Assembly: GCF_002163855.1 (NCBI RefSeq)
Contig: NZ_CP019332.1
Coordinates: 1,095,145 to 1,159,144 of the forward strand
Direction of reading: 5' to 3'
DNA from: Winogradskyella sp. PC-19
GTDB taxonomy: Bacteria; Bacteroidota; Bacteroidia; Flavobacteriales; Flavobacteriaceae
DNA: 64,000 bases
Part shown: piece after piece, positions 43,221 through 51,518 of the stretch
How positions within the stretch are numbered: the stretch's first letter is position 1
Layout: every line of letters starts with the position of its first letter
Notes under the pieces: generated by a model
Told to the model about the DNA's origin: nothing
Databases searched by the model: none
What the model saw: only the letters and a program-made list of their open reading frames with translations
Made by a program: the position numbers and the translations under genes

Positions 43221-44612
43221 ATGGGGAATTTATACAAAATAGTTTTAGTTTCTTTTTTATTTTTCAGCTTTCAAAACACTAATGCTCAGGACGAATATAA
43301 TCCTTGGGCTATAAGTGTCGGATTCAATGCTGTAGATTACTTTCCTGTTGGTCAACCAGATCCACAAGGTGATTTATTTGATGAATTTTTTAATGTTAAC
43401 GACCACTGGAATATTTTTCCTATGCTCACAAAGATTGAAGTATCTAAATACTGGAAGAATCGAATTTCATTTTCTGCTTCAGCTTCTTTTAACAGAATCA
43501 AAAAATTTGGCACCAACATAAATCCATCATCCGGTAAGGAAGAAAATAACATCGTTGATAATCTAGCATATTACGCTTTAGACGGCTCAATAAATTATAG
43601 TTTTACAGACGCTACAATTAACAATTTAGAACCATATATCGGTGCAGGTGGTGGTTATACATGGCTAAACTCAATTGGTTCTGGAACATTAAATGGTTCT
43701 TTAGGATTACGCTATTGGTTTAGCGAAAAAGTTGCTTTTAATCTTCAAAGTACGTATAAACATGTTTTTGAAGTATATGGATTTAGACATTTTCAGCATA
43801 CAGCTTCGGTTGTTTATAAATTTGGCGGGAAAAAAGATACCGATCGTGATGGGATTAGTGATGATATAGACGCTTGTCCTGAAAAACCAGGTCTGCTAAA
43901 ATATAATGGTTGTCCTGATACAGACGAAGATGGCATTAGTGACCCTAATGATAATTGTCCAAAAACACCTGGATTAGAAGCATTAAATGGTTGTCCTGAT
44001 GCTGATAACGACGGTATTACCGACAGAAATGACAAGTGTCCAAATACAGCGGGTCTAGCGGCTCTAAATGGCTGTCCTGATGCTGATAATGATGGCATTA
44101 CAGACCAACAGGATAAATGTCCTGAAATAGCTGGACCTTTTAAAAATTACGGTTGTCCTTGGCCAGATACAGATGGAGACGGTGTACCAGATAAAGATGA
44201 CAAGTGCCCAACTGAAACCGGCACTTTAGCTAATGGTGGTTGTAAAGAATTTACAAGAGAAGAAGAAAATCTAATCAATCAATACGCTAGAGTTATCCTT
44301 TTCAATCCTGGCAGAACAGATATTAAAGAAGAATCAAAAAATATATTGCAAGATATTATAACCATAATGAAAAATAACTCTACTGCAAGATTTTACATCA
44401 ATGGATACACTGATAGCGTTGGTCCAGCTTCACAAAATCTAAAATTATCAGAAGAGCGTGCAATTGCAGTTAAAAATTACTTGGTTATAAACGGAATTAA
44501 TCCAAACAGATTAAGATCTCAAGGCTTTGGAGAAGAAAACCCAATAGCAACTAATATGGTTATTGAAGGTAGACGAAAGAATAGACGTGTAGAAATTATA
44601 TTAGCTAAATAA
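43221..44612 (+). CDS. OmpA family protein with beta-barrel and thrombospondin type 3 repeats
   Basis: A 463-aa outer-membrane protein. Signal peptide about 1-22, an eight-strand-like barrel (about 25-205; PYIGAGGGYTWLNSIGSG), then five calcium-binding TSP3 repeats (about 210-340; DTDRDGISDDIDACPEKPG, DADNDGITDRNDKCPNTAG, DTDGDGVPDKDDKCPTETG), and the OmpA peptidoglycan-binding domain (about 345-463; INGYTDSVGPASQNLKLSEE, RLRSQGFGEENP, RRKNRRVEII). Links outer membrane to peptidoglycan. The TSP3 segment should be stiffened by Ca2+. Monocistronic. Confidence 0.93.
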   Translation: MGNLYKIVLVSFLFFSFQNTNAQDEYNPWAISVGFNAVDYFPVGQPDPQGDLFDEFFNVNDHWNIFPMLTKIEVSKYWKNRISFSASASFNRIKKFGTNINPSSGKEENNIVDNLAYYALDGSINYSFTDATINNLEPYIGAGGGYTWLNSIGSGTLNGSLGLRYWFSEKVAFNLQSTYKHVFEVYGFRHFQHTASVVYKFGGKKDTDRDGISDDIDACPEKPGLLKYNGCPDTDEDGISDPNDNCPKTPGLEALNGCPDADNDGITDRNDKCPNTAGLAALNGCPDADNDGITDQQDKCPEIAGPFKNYGCPWPDTDGDGVPDKDDKCPTETGTLANGGCKEFTREEENLINQYARVILFNPGRTDIKEESKNILQDIITIMKNNSTARFYINGYTDSVGPASQNLKLSEERAIAVKNYLVINGINPNRLRSQGFGEENPIATNMVIEGRRKNRRVEIILAK

Positions 44613-44621
44613 ATACTATAA

Positions 44622-44669
44622 CCAGAACAAAAAAAGAGCAACAAAAAAGTTGCTCTTTTTTTGTTCTGG
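44622..44669. terminator. Long bidirectional terminator (21-bp perfect inverted repeat)
   Basis: Arms of 21 bp each pair without mismatch (44622-44642 with 44649-44669; core GAGCAAC/GTTGCTC plus A7/T7) around an A6 loop. It ends at the stop codon of the convergent antiporter gene. Confidence 0.9.
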
Positions 44670-45620
44670 TTAACTAAACGCTAAGCCTATAAAAATGAGA
44701 TAAGCTACAAATAGTAAAAGACCTTTTTTACGACCTATTGAAAAACGTTTTCCTAAAAAAACTAAAGGAATCAAAACAGCAGCAAAGCCAATCATCCAAA
44801 AGATATTTGTAGATAGTATTTTTGGTGACTCCACGGCTATCGGTTTAATCATTGCTGTTAAACCTAATACTGAAGCTATATTAAATATGTTAGAACCTAT
44901 TAGATTACCTAAAGATATAGCTTTCTCCTTTTTTAATGCGGCAATTACTGAGGCAGCCAATTCTGGCACACTTGTACCAATAGCAATTACTGTAACAGAT
45001 ATTGCATAATCACTAATACCAACAGCTTGAGCTAAGCCTTTAGCACCATCAACCAACCATTCAGAACCATAGTATAGTCCTGCAGCTCCAATAATAAGCC
45101 ATATTCCTATTTTAAAATTTGAAACTACTGCTAAACTTTCATCTATATCTTCAGCTATAATACTTGCTTTTGTTTTCTTTCTAGAATCTCTGATAAGTAA
45201 AATCAAAAACATAACTAATACCGTAAATAAAATCGCACCCTCAACTGCTGAAAGTAGGTTATCATTACTCAGAAAAAAATATAAAGCAAATGACATAAAC
45301 ATAAGCATAGGCCAGTTAAGCTTATAAAATTCTCTATCAACTATTAAAGGTGATATAATTGCAGTAATTCCTAATACTAAACCGATGTTTGCAATATTAG
45401 AGCCTATTACATTACCTAAAGCGATATCACTTACACCATCTAAAGCGGCTTGTAAACTAACTAATAACTCAGGTGCCGATGTCGCAAAGGAGACAACCGT
45501 CATACCTATAACAAGCTTTGAAAGTTTTAATTTAAATGAGAGCCCAACCGATGCTCTTACCAAAAACTCACCTCCTACTACAAGTAAAACTAATCCTAAG
45601 ATTATGAGTAATACATTCAT
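44670..45620 (-). CDS. Calcium/sodium antiporter (CaCA family, YrbG-like)
   Basis: A 316-aa inner-membrane antiporter of about ten helices with the two inverted alpha-repeats of the family. Repeat 1: SFATSAPELLVSLQAAL (about 45-61) and GNVIGSNIANIGLVLG (about 72-87). Repeat 2: AIGTSVPELAASVIAALKKE and GNLIGSNIFNIASVLGL. The conserved glutamates in PELL and PELA bind cation. Exports Ca2+ using Na+ or K+ gradients. Confidence 0.93.
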   Translation of the reverse strand: MNVLLIILGLVLLVVGGEFLVRASVGLSFKLKLSKLVIGMTVVSFATSAPELLVSLQAALDGVSDIALGNVIGSNIANIGLVLGITAIISPLIVDREFYKLNWPMLMFMSFALYFFLSNDNLLSAVEGAILFTVLVMFLILLIRDSRKKTKASIIAEDIDESLAVVSNFKIGIWLIIGAAGLYYGSEWLVDGAKGLAQAVGISDYAISVTVIAIGTSVPELAASVIAALKKEKAISLGNLIGSNIFNIASVLGLTAMIKPIAVESPKILSTNIFWMIGFAAVLIPLVFLGKRFSIGRKKGLLLFVAYLIFIGLAFS

Positions 45621-45711
45621 TTATATTCAATTTTTTGCGAAGATAGTATTTCCTTTTCAACTATATCTTCTATTCTTTTTGAAAGGATAAAAACTAAATT
45701 TTTCGTTAAAT

Positions 45712-45754
45712 AACTACAAAAATAGTTTAATAACTATAAAAATAGTTATATTTG
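45712..45754 (+). promoter_or_regulatory. blaI promoter with two palindromic operators
   Basis: Two near-identical 16-bp palindromes, AACTACAAAAATAGTT (45712-45727) and AACTATAAAAATAGTT (45732-45747), start 20 bp apart (two helical turns). The second runs into the -7 element TATATTTG (45747-45754). This is the layout expected for autorepression by the BlaI-type repressor encoded next. Confidence 0.8.
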
Positions 45755-45784
45755 AAATCTATTCATTATCTAAAAAAACAAACA

Positions 45785-46144
45785 ATGCAAAAGCTTACTA
45801 ATAAAGAAGAAGAAATCATGCACATCTTATGGCAACTTAAAAAGTCTTTTGTAAAAGATGTTTTAGCAGAAATAAAAACTGACAAACCACATTATAATAC
45901 ATTATCGACAATCATAAGACATCTTGAAGAAAAAGGATATGTTGCTTATAATGCTTACGGAAAAACGCATCAATACTACCCTATTATAAGTAAAGAAGAT
46001 TATAAATCTAAATTTATGAATACTGCAATTGCCAACTACTTTAACAGCTCTTATAAAAACATGGTATCCTTTTTTGCAAAAGAAGAAAAGATTAGTGTAG
46101 ATGAGCTTAAAGAAATTATTGACCTCATAGAAAAAAAGAAGTAA
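45785..46144 (+). CDS. BlaI/MecI/CopY family transcriptional repressor
   Basis: A 119-aa winged-helix repressor from ATG 45785 (MQKLTNKEEEIMHILWQLKK). The HTH covers about 5-75 (KDVLAEIKTDKPHYNTLSTIIRHLEEKGYV), followed by a helical dimerisation tail (FFAKEEKISVDELKEIIDL). The upstream in-frame TTG at 45752 lies in the promoter element, so it is not the start. It works with the M56 peptidase encoded one base after its stop: the sensor is expected to inactivate the repressor. Target signal unknown; the twin operators support autoregulation. Confidence 0.93.
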   Translation: MQKLTNKEEEIMHILWQLKKSFVKDVLAEIKTDKPHYNTLSTIIRHLEEKGYVAYNAYGKTHQYYPIISKEDYKSKFMNTAIANYFNSSYKNMVSFFAKEEKISVDELKEIIDLIEKKK

Positions 46145-46145
46145 C

Positions 46146-48497
46146 ATGGAATACTTAATCAAAGTAAGTGCACTTATTGTATTACTCTATTTAGGTTATA
46201 CGATTTTTCTAAAAAAGGAAACTTTCTTTAGCCATAATCGTTGGTTTTTACTTTTAGGATTAGTGGCTGCATTGATTTTACCTTTAATCGTGATACCTAT
46301 ATATATTTCTGTTGAGCCTATCTCTATTTCTGAAACACCTATGAATTTTATTATAGATAACTCTACAGGCATAGTTCAAGAAACACCTTTTGATTGGTCA
46401 CAACTACTAAAATTAATTTATGTTATTGGTGTTATAATTTGTTTGACACAATTTGTATTGCAATTTGGTTCACTTTTAATTTTATTATTAAACAATACTA
46501 AAAACAAAGATGGCATTTACACATACGTTATTGTAAAAAATAGAATATCTCCTTTTTCATTTTTTAAATGGATAGTATATAACCCAAATCTATTTTCTAA
46601 TGAAGAATTGCAACTTATTATAAATCACGAAAAAGTGCATGTACGCCAATGGCACTCATTAGATATAATTGTTTCTAGACTAGCCTGTGTATTCTTTTGG
46701 TTTAATCCGTTAATATGGTTTTACCATAAAGATATTCAACAAAATCTTGAATATATCGCTGACGAAAATGCACAGCGTAATTCTGACTCAGAGAAAAATT
46801 ATCAACACTTGTTACTTAAAACTAGTGTTGGTAACAACAACAGCAATCTTACATCAAATTTTTATAATTCATTAATCAAAAAACGAATCGTTATGTTACA
46901 AAAAAGCCGATCAAAATCAGTTAATCGCTGGAAATCGATATTTATTTTACCTCTTTTTACCATTTTTCTAATGAGCTTTAATACTGAAGAAGTTTTCATA
47001 GAAGCTGAAAAACCTTTAGTAGAAAATGCAATAAGTGAAAACACACCAGATTTTAAAAACCTAAAGCTTATCGAAATCATTTTTTCAAAGGATACTTCTA
47101 ACGAAGAGATTAAAAGGTTAAAAGCCGAATTAAAGGCTCAAGACATAGATATGATAATCAAAAACATCAAAAGAAATAAAAAGGAAGAAATTATAAAAAT
47201 TAATATTTCATTTGAGTCTAAAAATAGCTCAACAAATTACAGTGTTAGTGATAACAATGCGATAGCTCCTTTTTATTTCAAACTAGATGACAATAATAAC
47301 ATGAGTGTTGGTGCTTTTAAGAATGAAATCATTGAAGTTGAAGAGCAAGAAATTATTGAAGTCATTGAGGAACCACAAGTCATTGAGGAACCACAAGTCA
47401 TTGAAGAAATAATAGAAGTCATCGAAGAAGAAGAAGGAAACAAAAGGAAAACCAAAACCTTTGTAATACGTCAAAATGGTAATACTACTAAAATAACTGG
47501 AGATACAATTCATATTATCGAAAGTAACCCAAAGACCAAAGGAAAATATATTTTTAGAACAAAAGATTCTATTGTAGTTGGAAAACCAAACACTGCTTAC
47601 ACATTTAAGTCTAATGGTAATGCAAAGGTTAGTTCAAATAGCTTTACAATAAAGACGGACTCTATTAATTACAAAAACACCATCAGATTCAGAAATTCTA
47701 AAGGTAAGAACCCTATTTATATCGTAAACGGTAAAGTAGCTTCTAAAAAAGATTTGAAAAAAATGAATCCAAATAAAATTGCTGAAGTCAATGTAATAAA
47801 AGGTGATAAAGCTACTACCTTATATGGTAAAAATGCAAAAGATGGAGTAATAGAAATAAAGACTAAAGGGAAAGCGAGTAAAAAGAAGAACCCATGGCAA
47901 ATCTCCAAAATTGAAGCCACTGATGTTTTTAAAACTTCAACAAAAGAAGAGCTAAAAAAGTTCCTAAGTACAGCGAACAAACCTTTAATTGCTATTAATG
48001 GAGATATTTTAGAAAATATAGATGTTAAAGATTTAGATTATTCGATTATTAAATCTATTTCTATCGTTGACGATAAAACAGCTACAGAAATATATGGCAA
48101 TCAAGGAAAAAATGGCATAGTAGTCATAACTACTAATGAAGCAAAAAACAGATTTGAAAGATTAACACAAAACAACGAAGACTATAATGTACAAGTTGGT
48201 TCTATTAGATTTGTAGATGATAACAAGGACAATAAAATGGTTTTACATTTTATTACTAAAAACACTCCGAACAACTTAATGGAAACTCATAAAAAAGACC
48301 TTGCCGCTAATGGGATTACTGTAAAATATTCAAAATTAAAGCGCAACAAAGAAGGTGAAATTATACGACTCAAAGTATCGGTTAAGGATGAGGACGGAAA
48401 TTCGAGTGTAGGTTCTTTTAATAACGCAAATGGCATACCTACGATTAATTTCGGAAAATATGGTGATGATTTGGTGGTAAGTTCTAAACCGCTTTAA
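46146..48497 (+). CDS. BlaR1-like M56 metallopeptidase with TonB-plug-like repeats
   Basis: A 783-aa membrane sensor peptidase. Helices lie at about 4-22, 34-55, 88-118 and 265-281. The zinc motif HEKVH is at 161-165 and the third ligand in EYIADENA (about 202-209). The large extracytoplasmic part has two plug-like segments of TonB receptors: NPIYIVNGKVASKKDLKKMN ... YGKNAKDGVIEIKTKG (about 522-575) and KPLIAINGDILEN ... YGNQGKNGIVVITTNE (about 612-666). Between them and the protease is a Glu/Ile/Val-rich segment coded by tandem repeats (near 47361). Directly follows blaI; the pair resembles BlaR1-BlaI signalling, but no beta-lactamase is here. Confidence 0.88.
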   Translation: MEYLIKVSALIVLLYLGYTIFLKKETFFSHNRWFLLLGLVAALILPLIVIPIYISVEPISISETPMNFIIDNSTGIVQETPFDWSQLLKLIYVIGVIICLTQFVLQFGSLLILLLNNTKNKDGIYTYVIVKNRISPFSFFKWIVYNPNLFSNEELQLIINHEKVHVRQWHSLDIIVSRLACVFFWFNPLIWFYHKDIQQNLEYIADENAQRNSDSEKNYQHLLLKTSVGNNNSNLTSNFYNSLIKKRIVMLQKSRSKSVNRWKSIFILPLFTIFLMSFNTEEVFIEAEKPLVENAISENTPDFKNLKLIEIIFSKDTSNEEIKRLKAELKAQDIDMIIKNIKRNKKEEIIKINISFESKNSSTNYSVSDNNAIAPFYFKLDDNNNMSVGAFKNEIIEVEEQEIIEVIEEPQVIEEPQVIEEIIEVIEEEEGNKRKTKTFVIRQNGNTTKITGDTIHIIESNPKTKGKYIFRTKDSIVVGKPNTAYTFKSNGNAKVSSNSFTIKTDSINYKNTIRFRNSKGKNPIYIVNGKVASKKDLKKMNPNKIAEVNVIKGDKATTLYGKNAKDGVIEIKTKGKASKKKNPWQISKIEATDVFKTSTKEELKKFLSTANKPLIAINGDILENIDVKDLDYSIIKSISIVDDKTATEIYGNQGKNGIVVITTNEAKNRFERLTQNNEDYNVQVGSIRFVDDNKDNKMVLHFITKNTPNNLMETHKKDLAANGITVKYSKLKRNKEGEIIRLKVSVKDEDGNSSVGSFNNANGIPTINFGKYGDDLVVSSKPL
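47361..47408 (+). repeat. 18-bp tandem repeat inside the M56 gene
   Basis: GTCATTGAGGAACCACAA occurs twice in tandem (47361-47378, 47379-47396), followed by a partial third copy. It codes for VIEEPQ repeats, with related degenerate VIEEE units around. A likely site of length variation. Confidence 0.8.
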
Positions 48498-48505
48498 CTT
48501 TAAAT

Positions 48506-48539
48506 AAAAAAAGCCTGAACATTTGTTCAGGCTTTTTTT
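48506..48539. terminator. Bidirectional terminator
   Basis: Perfect 15-bp arms AAAAAAAGCCTGAAC and GTTCAGGCTTTTTTT with an ATTT loop, between the M56 gene and the convergent endonuclease gene. Confidence 0.92.
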
Positions 48540-48541
48540 AT

Positions 48542-50581
48542 TTATTTGATTACTAATCTTTTTGTCTCTATTAAACTACCATCAGTAAATCTCAAAAGAT
48601 AGACACCCGAAGCTAAATCTATATTAACAGTATTGGAAGTGTTTGGTTTTAAAGTTTCAACTTTTCGACCTTCAATAGACAAAACTTCAATTATCGTCAA
48701 AGATGTTATACCTTCAAATTTCAAACTATTTTTTGCTGGGTTAGGAAAGAAAGTAAAACGATTTAACTCCTTATTATCTGTACTTAAAGCTCCATTATAT
48801 ATCATTCCTACTTTATCTCCCCAAATGTAGTCAACCAAATCTGGTAAGTCAATAAACGGATTTCTATTACGTTGCCACTCAAAGACAATATTATTTCTAT
48901 TCATTTCAAAATCATCAGGAGCATCATCTTCGTGCCATTGTAAAAGTGTTGCTAAATCGCCCAATTCTCCTGTACGAGGAAAAGGTAATTCTGGAAAACC
49001 ATTCACTAAAGACAAACCGTTATACCTTAGCTCCATATACATGGTAGTTCTAGCAACATCACCTCTAAAACTTGTAGATACTGACATATCGCTTTTTATA
49101 GCGCCATTATATTCCTCATCTCCAAAATTATTACTGTAGTTTCTATTATTTCTACGGCTATTTTCTGGTCCATCAGCAACTCTTAAGGCGTGTGCATCAG
49201 AATAGCCATGCCTTAAAGAATCAGCATTTGTATTTAAAAATCCAAAATTCATTTCAGTTGGTACCTCATCATAATCTTCCCATTCATCAAAATCGCCTCT
49301 GGATCTAGGAAAAGTATGTTCTCTGTTCCATTTTCCTGTACTACTACCTGTATTTTGACGGTCTAGTTTAGCTCTTGTCTGTTCCGTGTATAACATCCAG
49401 ACTTCATTACTATTTGATGGATTTTGGTCTGCATCTTCCAAAATATTATAGACTGTTGCATAACTATAGTTTCTAACAACACCTTCTTCTGCAATAATTG
49501 CTGTAATAGCATCTCGTAATTGCTGACCAGACTTGCCGTTTAAACTACTGTAATAATCTGCAGGTTGTGTACTCGTTACCTGATCGTAAGTTGGATTTAA
49601 TGGTGATCCCCAAGCTGCCATTGTAAAATCGTTATCTACGACTCTTACCAATATAAAATTGTTTCCTGCAACTGGTGGATTAGTCACTGTTGTGGGCTGA
49701 AACTCTTCTTCTAAATTCTGAATTTCGATAATAAGTTCCTCATCTCCTTCATCTAAAACGTCATCTAACAGCACAATAAACGTAGTTGCAGTTTGCTCAC
49801 CTGCTAGAAACGTAATATTTGTAGAACCCGAAAAATCTCCTGTTGTAAAACCATCATTATCCAATGTAATATTAAATGTTGTGGTCTCCGAAACTGGCAA
49901 CTCTGAAGTGAAAGTTATCGTAAAATTATCACCTTCTTCATAAGCAGTTTCATCAACAGATACTGATATAGGATTAAGTATTACGCCACTACCTTCATTA
50001 ATCTGTCTTGGCGATGGTAAACCCACAGAATAGGTTCCATCATTATTTCGCTTAATTGAATTTGTGTTATTACCTGAACCTTCATTAATTTGCTGTAAAC
50101 TTGAAAATCTTGGATCTGCTCTAAACGTATTTAATAAAACTGTATCATCCGCATCAGAAGTATCATAAACAATCACATCCATTAAATTATTGATGGTCGC
50201 TGGTGTTAAATTTGGAAAATCATCTGGCGTTCCTGTATAAATAGCAACAGCATCTGCTCCATTTTGTATTACACTTACAGGAATAATAATTTGAGGGTAC
50301 GGCGAAACAGATGTACTACCAATTAATAAAATACCGTTGCCATCGGTTTTTTGCCCATCTAAATCAATGACTAGGTAACTAGAATCGTTACCACTATTAG
50401 AACCATTAAAAAAAACTAAAACTCGGTTAGATATAACCTGATTTGGCATAGCTGATTTTATTTCGATAAACTCCAGATTGTCTGTTCCAGGTGTATCGCA
50501 ATCTAGTTCATTAATTACCAAATCTTGAGATGAAGCTAATGCCGATAAAAACAACAACACAAAAAGGGGAAAATTTCGCAT
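48542..50581 (-). CDS. Secreted endonuclease I with lamin-tail, Calx-beta and T9SS sorting domain
   Basis: A 679-aa secreted nuclease. Signal peptide about 1-18; lamin-tail-like domain (about 19-190; LVINELDCDTPGTDNLEFIE); Calx-beta (about 205-320; TTFNITLDNDGFTTGDFSG); Endonuclease_1 domain (about 340-600) with the catalytic segment KWNREHTFPRSRG; C-terminal type A T9SS sorting domain (about 610-679; FFPNPAKNSLKFEG, SGVYLLRFTDGS). It degrades DNA outside the cell, for phosphate or biofilm matrix turnover (inference). The CTD means export through PorSS and cell-surface attachment or release. Confidence 0.92.
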   Translation of the reverse strand: MRNFPLFVLLFLSALASSQDLVINELDCDTPGTDNLEFIEIKSAMPNQVISNRVLVFFNGSNSGNDSSYLVIDLDGQKTDGNGILLIGSTSVSPYPQIIIPVSVIQNGADAVAIYTGTPDDFPNLTPATINNLMDVIVYDTSDADDTVLLNTFRADPRFSSLQQINEGSGNNTNSIKRNNDGTYSVGLPSPRQINEGSGVILNPISVSVDETAYEEGDNFTITFTSELPVSETTTFNITLDNDGFTTGDFSGSTNITFLAGEQTATTFIVLLDDVLDEGDEELIIEIQNLEEEFQPTTVTNPPVAGNNFILVRVVDNDFTMAAWGSPLNPTYDQVTSTQPADYYSSLNGKSGQQLRDAITAIIAEEGVVRNYSYATVYNILEDADQNPSNSNEVWMLYTEQTRAKLDRQNTGSSTGKWNREHTFPRSRGDFDEWEDYDEVPTEMNFGFLNTNADSLRHGYSDAHALRVADGPENSRRNNRNYSNNFGDEEYNGAIKSDMSVSTSFRGDVARTTMYMELRYNGLSLVNGFPELPFPRTGELGDLATLLQWHEDDAPDDFEMNRNNIVFEWQRNRNPFIDLPDLVDYIWGDKVGMIYNGALSTDNKELNRFTFFPNPAKNSLKFEGITSLTIIEVLSIEGRKVETLKPNTSNTVNIDLASGVYLLRFTDGSLIETKRLVIK

Positions 50582-50603
50582 ATTACTATTCTTTTAATTT
50601 TTG

Positions 50604-50611
50604 CAAATATA
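50604..50611 (-). promoter_or_regulatory. Candidate -7 promoter element (TATATTTG on minus strand)
   Basis: Plus-strand CAAATATA, 23 bp before the endonuclease start. Confidence 0.5.
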
Positions 50612-51018
50612 CACTTAATACTCGCTCATAAACGTTAAATAATAATCGCCAAAACTTTTAGAAAAAACGGAGTCGCATTAATTACATGTTTTGCAAAAAT
50701 TATTTTGAAAAAAAGATAGAATACTTAAAAACACCTCTTTTAAAGTAAAAATTTCCCTTGGTTTTCAAAAACCACTACAAAAACACCCTACAATTATTAC
50801 ATATATTAATTAAAATTAAACTTTTTTGTTACATATTATAATTTAAATTAAGAATACAATGTTTAAATATGAAACTTAATTCATTTTTATAGTTATAAAT
50901 ACATATTCAAATTCATAGATATATTAAAAAGTATTTGGTAGAAGGTAATTAGCCTATATATATTGAAAACTCAATCAAGAAATTATAGTAAAATATTAAC
51001 CTTTAAAACCTCTAAAAC
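50612..51018. other. Intergenic stretch of about 400 bp
   Basis: Very A+T-rich. No gene, tRNA or repeat was recognised. It probably holds the promoter of the small unit at 51.0-51.13 kb, with a TATATATTG element near 50957. Confidence 0.4.
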
Positions 51019-51066
51019 ATGCTAACTATTGTAAAAGTAATTGTAGAAATCATTTTCTCAATTTAA
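51019..51066 (+). CDS. Possible 15-aa peptide ORF
   Basis: ATG 51019 to TAA 51066 codes for MLTIVKVIVEIIFSI, a short hydrophobic peptide. A strong terminator follows at 51102. The unit might instead be a small RNA; no function can be given. Confidence 0.3.
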   Translation: MLTIVKVIVEIIFSI

Positions 51067-51101
51067 AAACCAAACCAACCAATTAAATTCAATCAATCAA
51101 A

Positions 51102-51134
51102 AAAACTTAGCCAAAAGCTAAGTTTTCTTTTTTT
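51102..51134 (+). terminator. Intrinsic terminator of the small unit
   Basis: AAAACTTAGC and GCTAAGTTTT arms with a CAAAA loop, then C and seven T. No annotated gene ends upstream on this strand, which marks the presence of a short transcript. Confidence 0.85.
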
Positions 51135-51137
51135 AGA

Positions 51138-51145
51138 TATATTTG
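51138..51145 (+). promoter_or_regulatory. Candidate -7 promoter element (TATATTTG)
   Basis: Exact match 15 bp before the 50-aa gene at 51161, directly after the previous terminator. Confidence 0.5.
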
Positions 51146-51160
51146 AAAACTGAAATTATT

Positions 51161-51313
51161 ATGAAGAAAACAGTTTTTAAATTTTTAGCTAAAGTCAACA
51201 AAGTAGTATTACCATCTTATACTAAGAGAAGACTTGACCTTACAAAAGCAACAAAATTACAATTGGCAATTTTTGGTTGGCGATTGTATGTTACTAAAAA
51301 TGCTTTGGATTAA
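51161..51313 (+). CDS. Conserved 50-aa small protein of Flavobacteriaceae
   Basis: A 50-aa basic protein, MKKTVFKFLAKVNKVVLPSY up to WRLYVTKNALD. I recall near-identical short proteins in many flavobacterial genomes, often wrongly labelled SsrA-binding protein; this is memory, not a search. It has an amphipathic N-terminus with lysines and a Trp near the end. Promoter directly upstream. Function unknown. Confidence 0.7.
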   Translation: MKKTVFKFLAKVNKVVLPSYTKRRLDLTKATKLQLAIFGWRLYVTKNALD

Positions 51314-51323
51314 TGAAATAAAA

Positions 51324-51350
51324 AAAGCAAACTATAATATAGTTTGCTTT
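51324..51350 (-). terminator. Terminator of tRNA-Arg
   Basis: AAAGCAAACTA and TAGTTTGCTTT arms. On the minus strand it is followed by a T run, so it closes the tRNA transcript rather than the small protein gene. Confidence 0.8.
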
Positions 51351-51357
51351 AAATCAG

Positions 51358-51431
51358 TGACCTCGACAGGATTCAAACCTGTAACCTCTTGAGCCGTAAT
51401 CAAGTGCGCTATTCAGTTGCGCCACGAGGCC
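51358..51431 (-). tRNA. tRNA-Arg (anticodon ACG)
   Basis: A 74-nt cloverleaf on the minus strand: acceptor GGCCTCG/CGAGGTC, anticodon stem CTTGA/TCAAG around loop TTACGGC (anticodon ACG, reads CGN after deamination to inosine), T stem ACAGG/CCTGT with TTTGAAT loop. CCA is not encoded. A -7 element lies at 51448. Confidence 0.95.
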
Positions 51432-51447
51432 TTTTTTTAATTGGGTG

Positions 51448-51455
51448 CAAATATA
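51448..51455 (-). promoter_or_regulatory. Candidate -7 promoter element of tRNA-Arg (TATATTTG)
   Basis: Plus-strand CAAATATA, 16 bp before the 5' end of the tRNA. Confidence 0.5.
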
Positions 51456-51506
51456 ATACAATATTTAAAAACCCACCAAACAATTTATTCCAAAAATCGA
51501 AATGTT

Positions 51507-51514
51507 TATTTTTG
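51507..51514 (+). promoter_or_regulatory. -7 element giving a leaderless Crp/Fnr mRNA
   Basis: TATTTTTG ends only 4 bp before the ATG at 51519, so transcription would begin at or next to the start codon (leaderless message). Confidence 0.4.
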
Positions 51515-51518
51515 AAAC

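Noticed and set aside
43814-44098. 94-codon minus-strand frame opposite the TSP3 repeats
   Set aside because: Repeats of the antisense product simply mirror the calcium-binding repeats of the OmpA gene.
47273-47513. Minus-strand frames opposite the VIEEPQ linker
   Set aside because: Arise from the tandem repeat in the M56 gene; no start signals or family.
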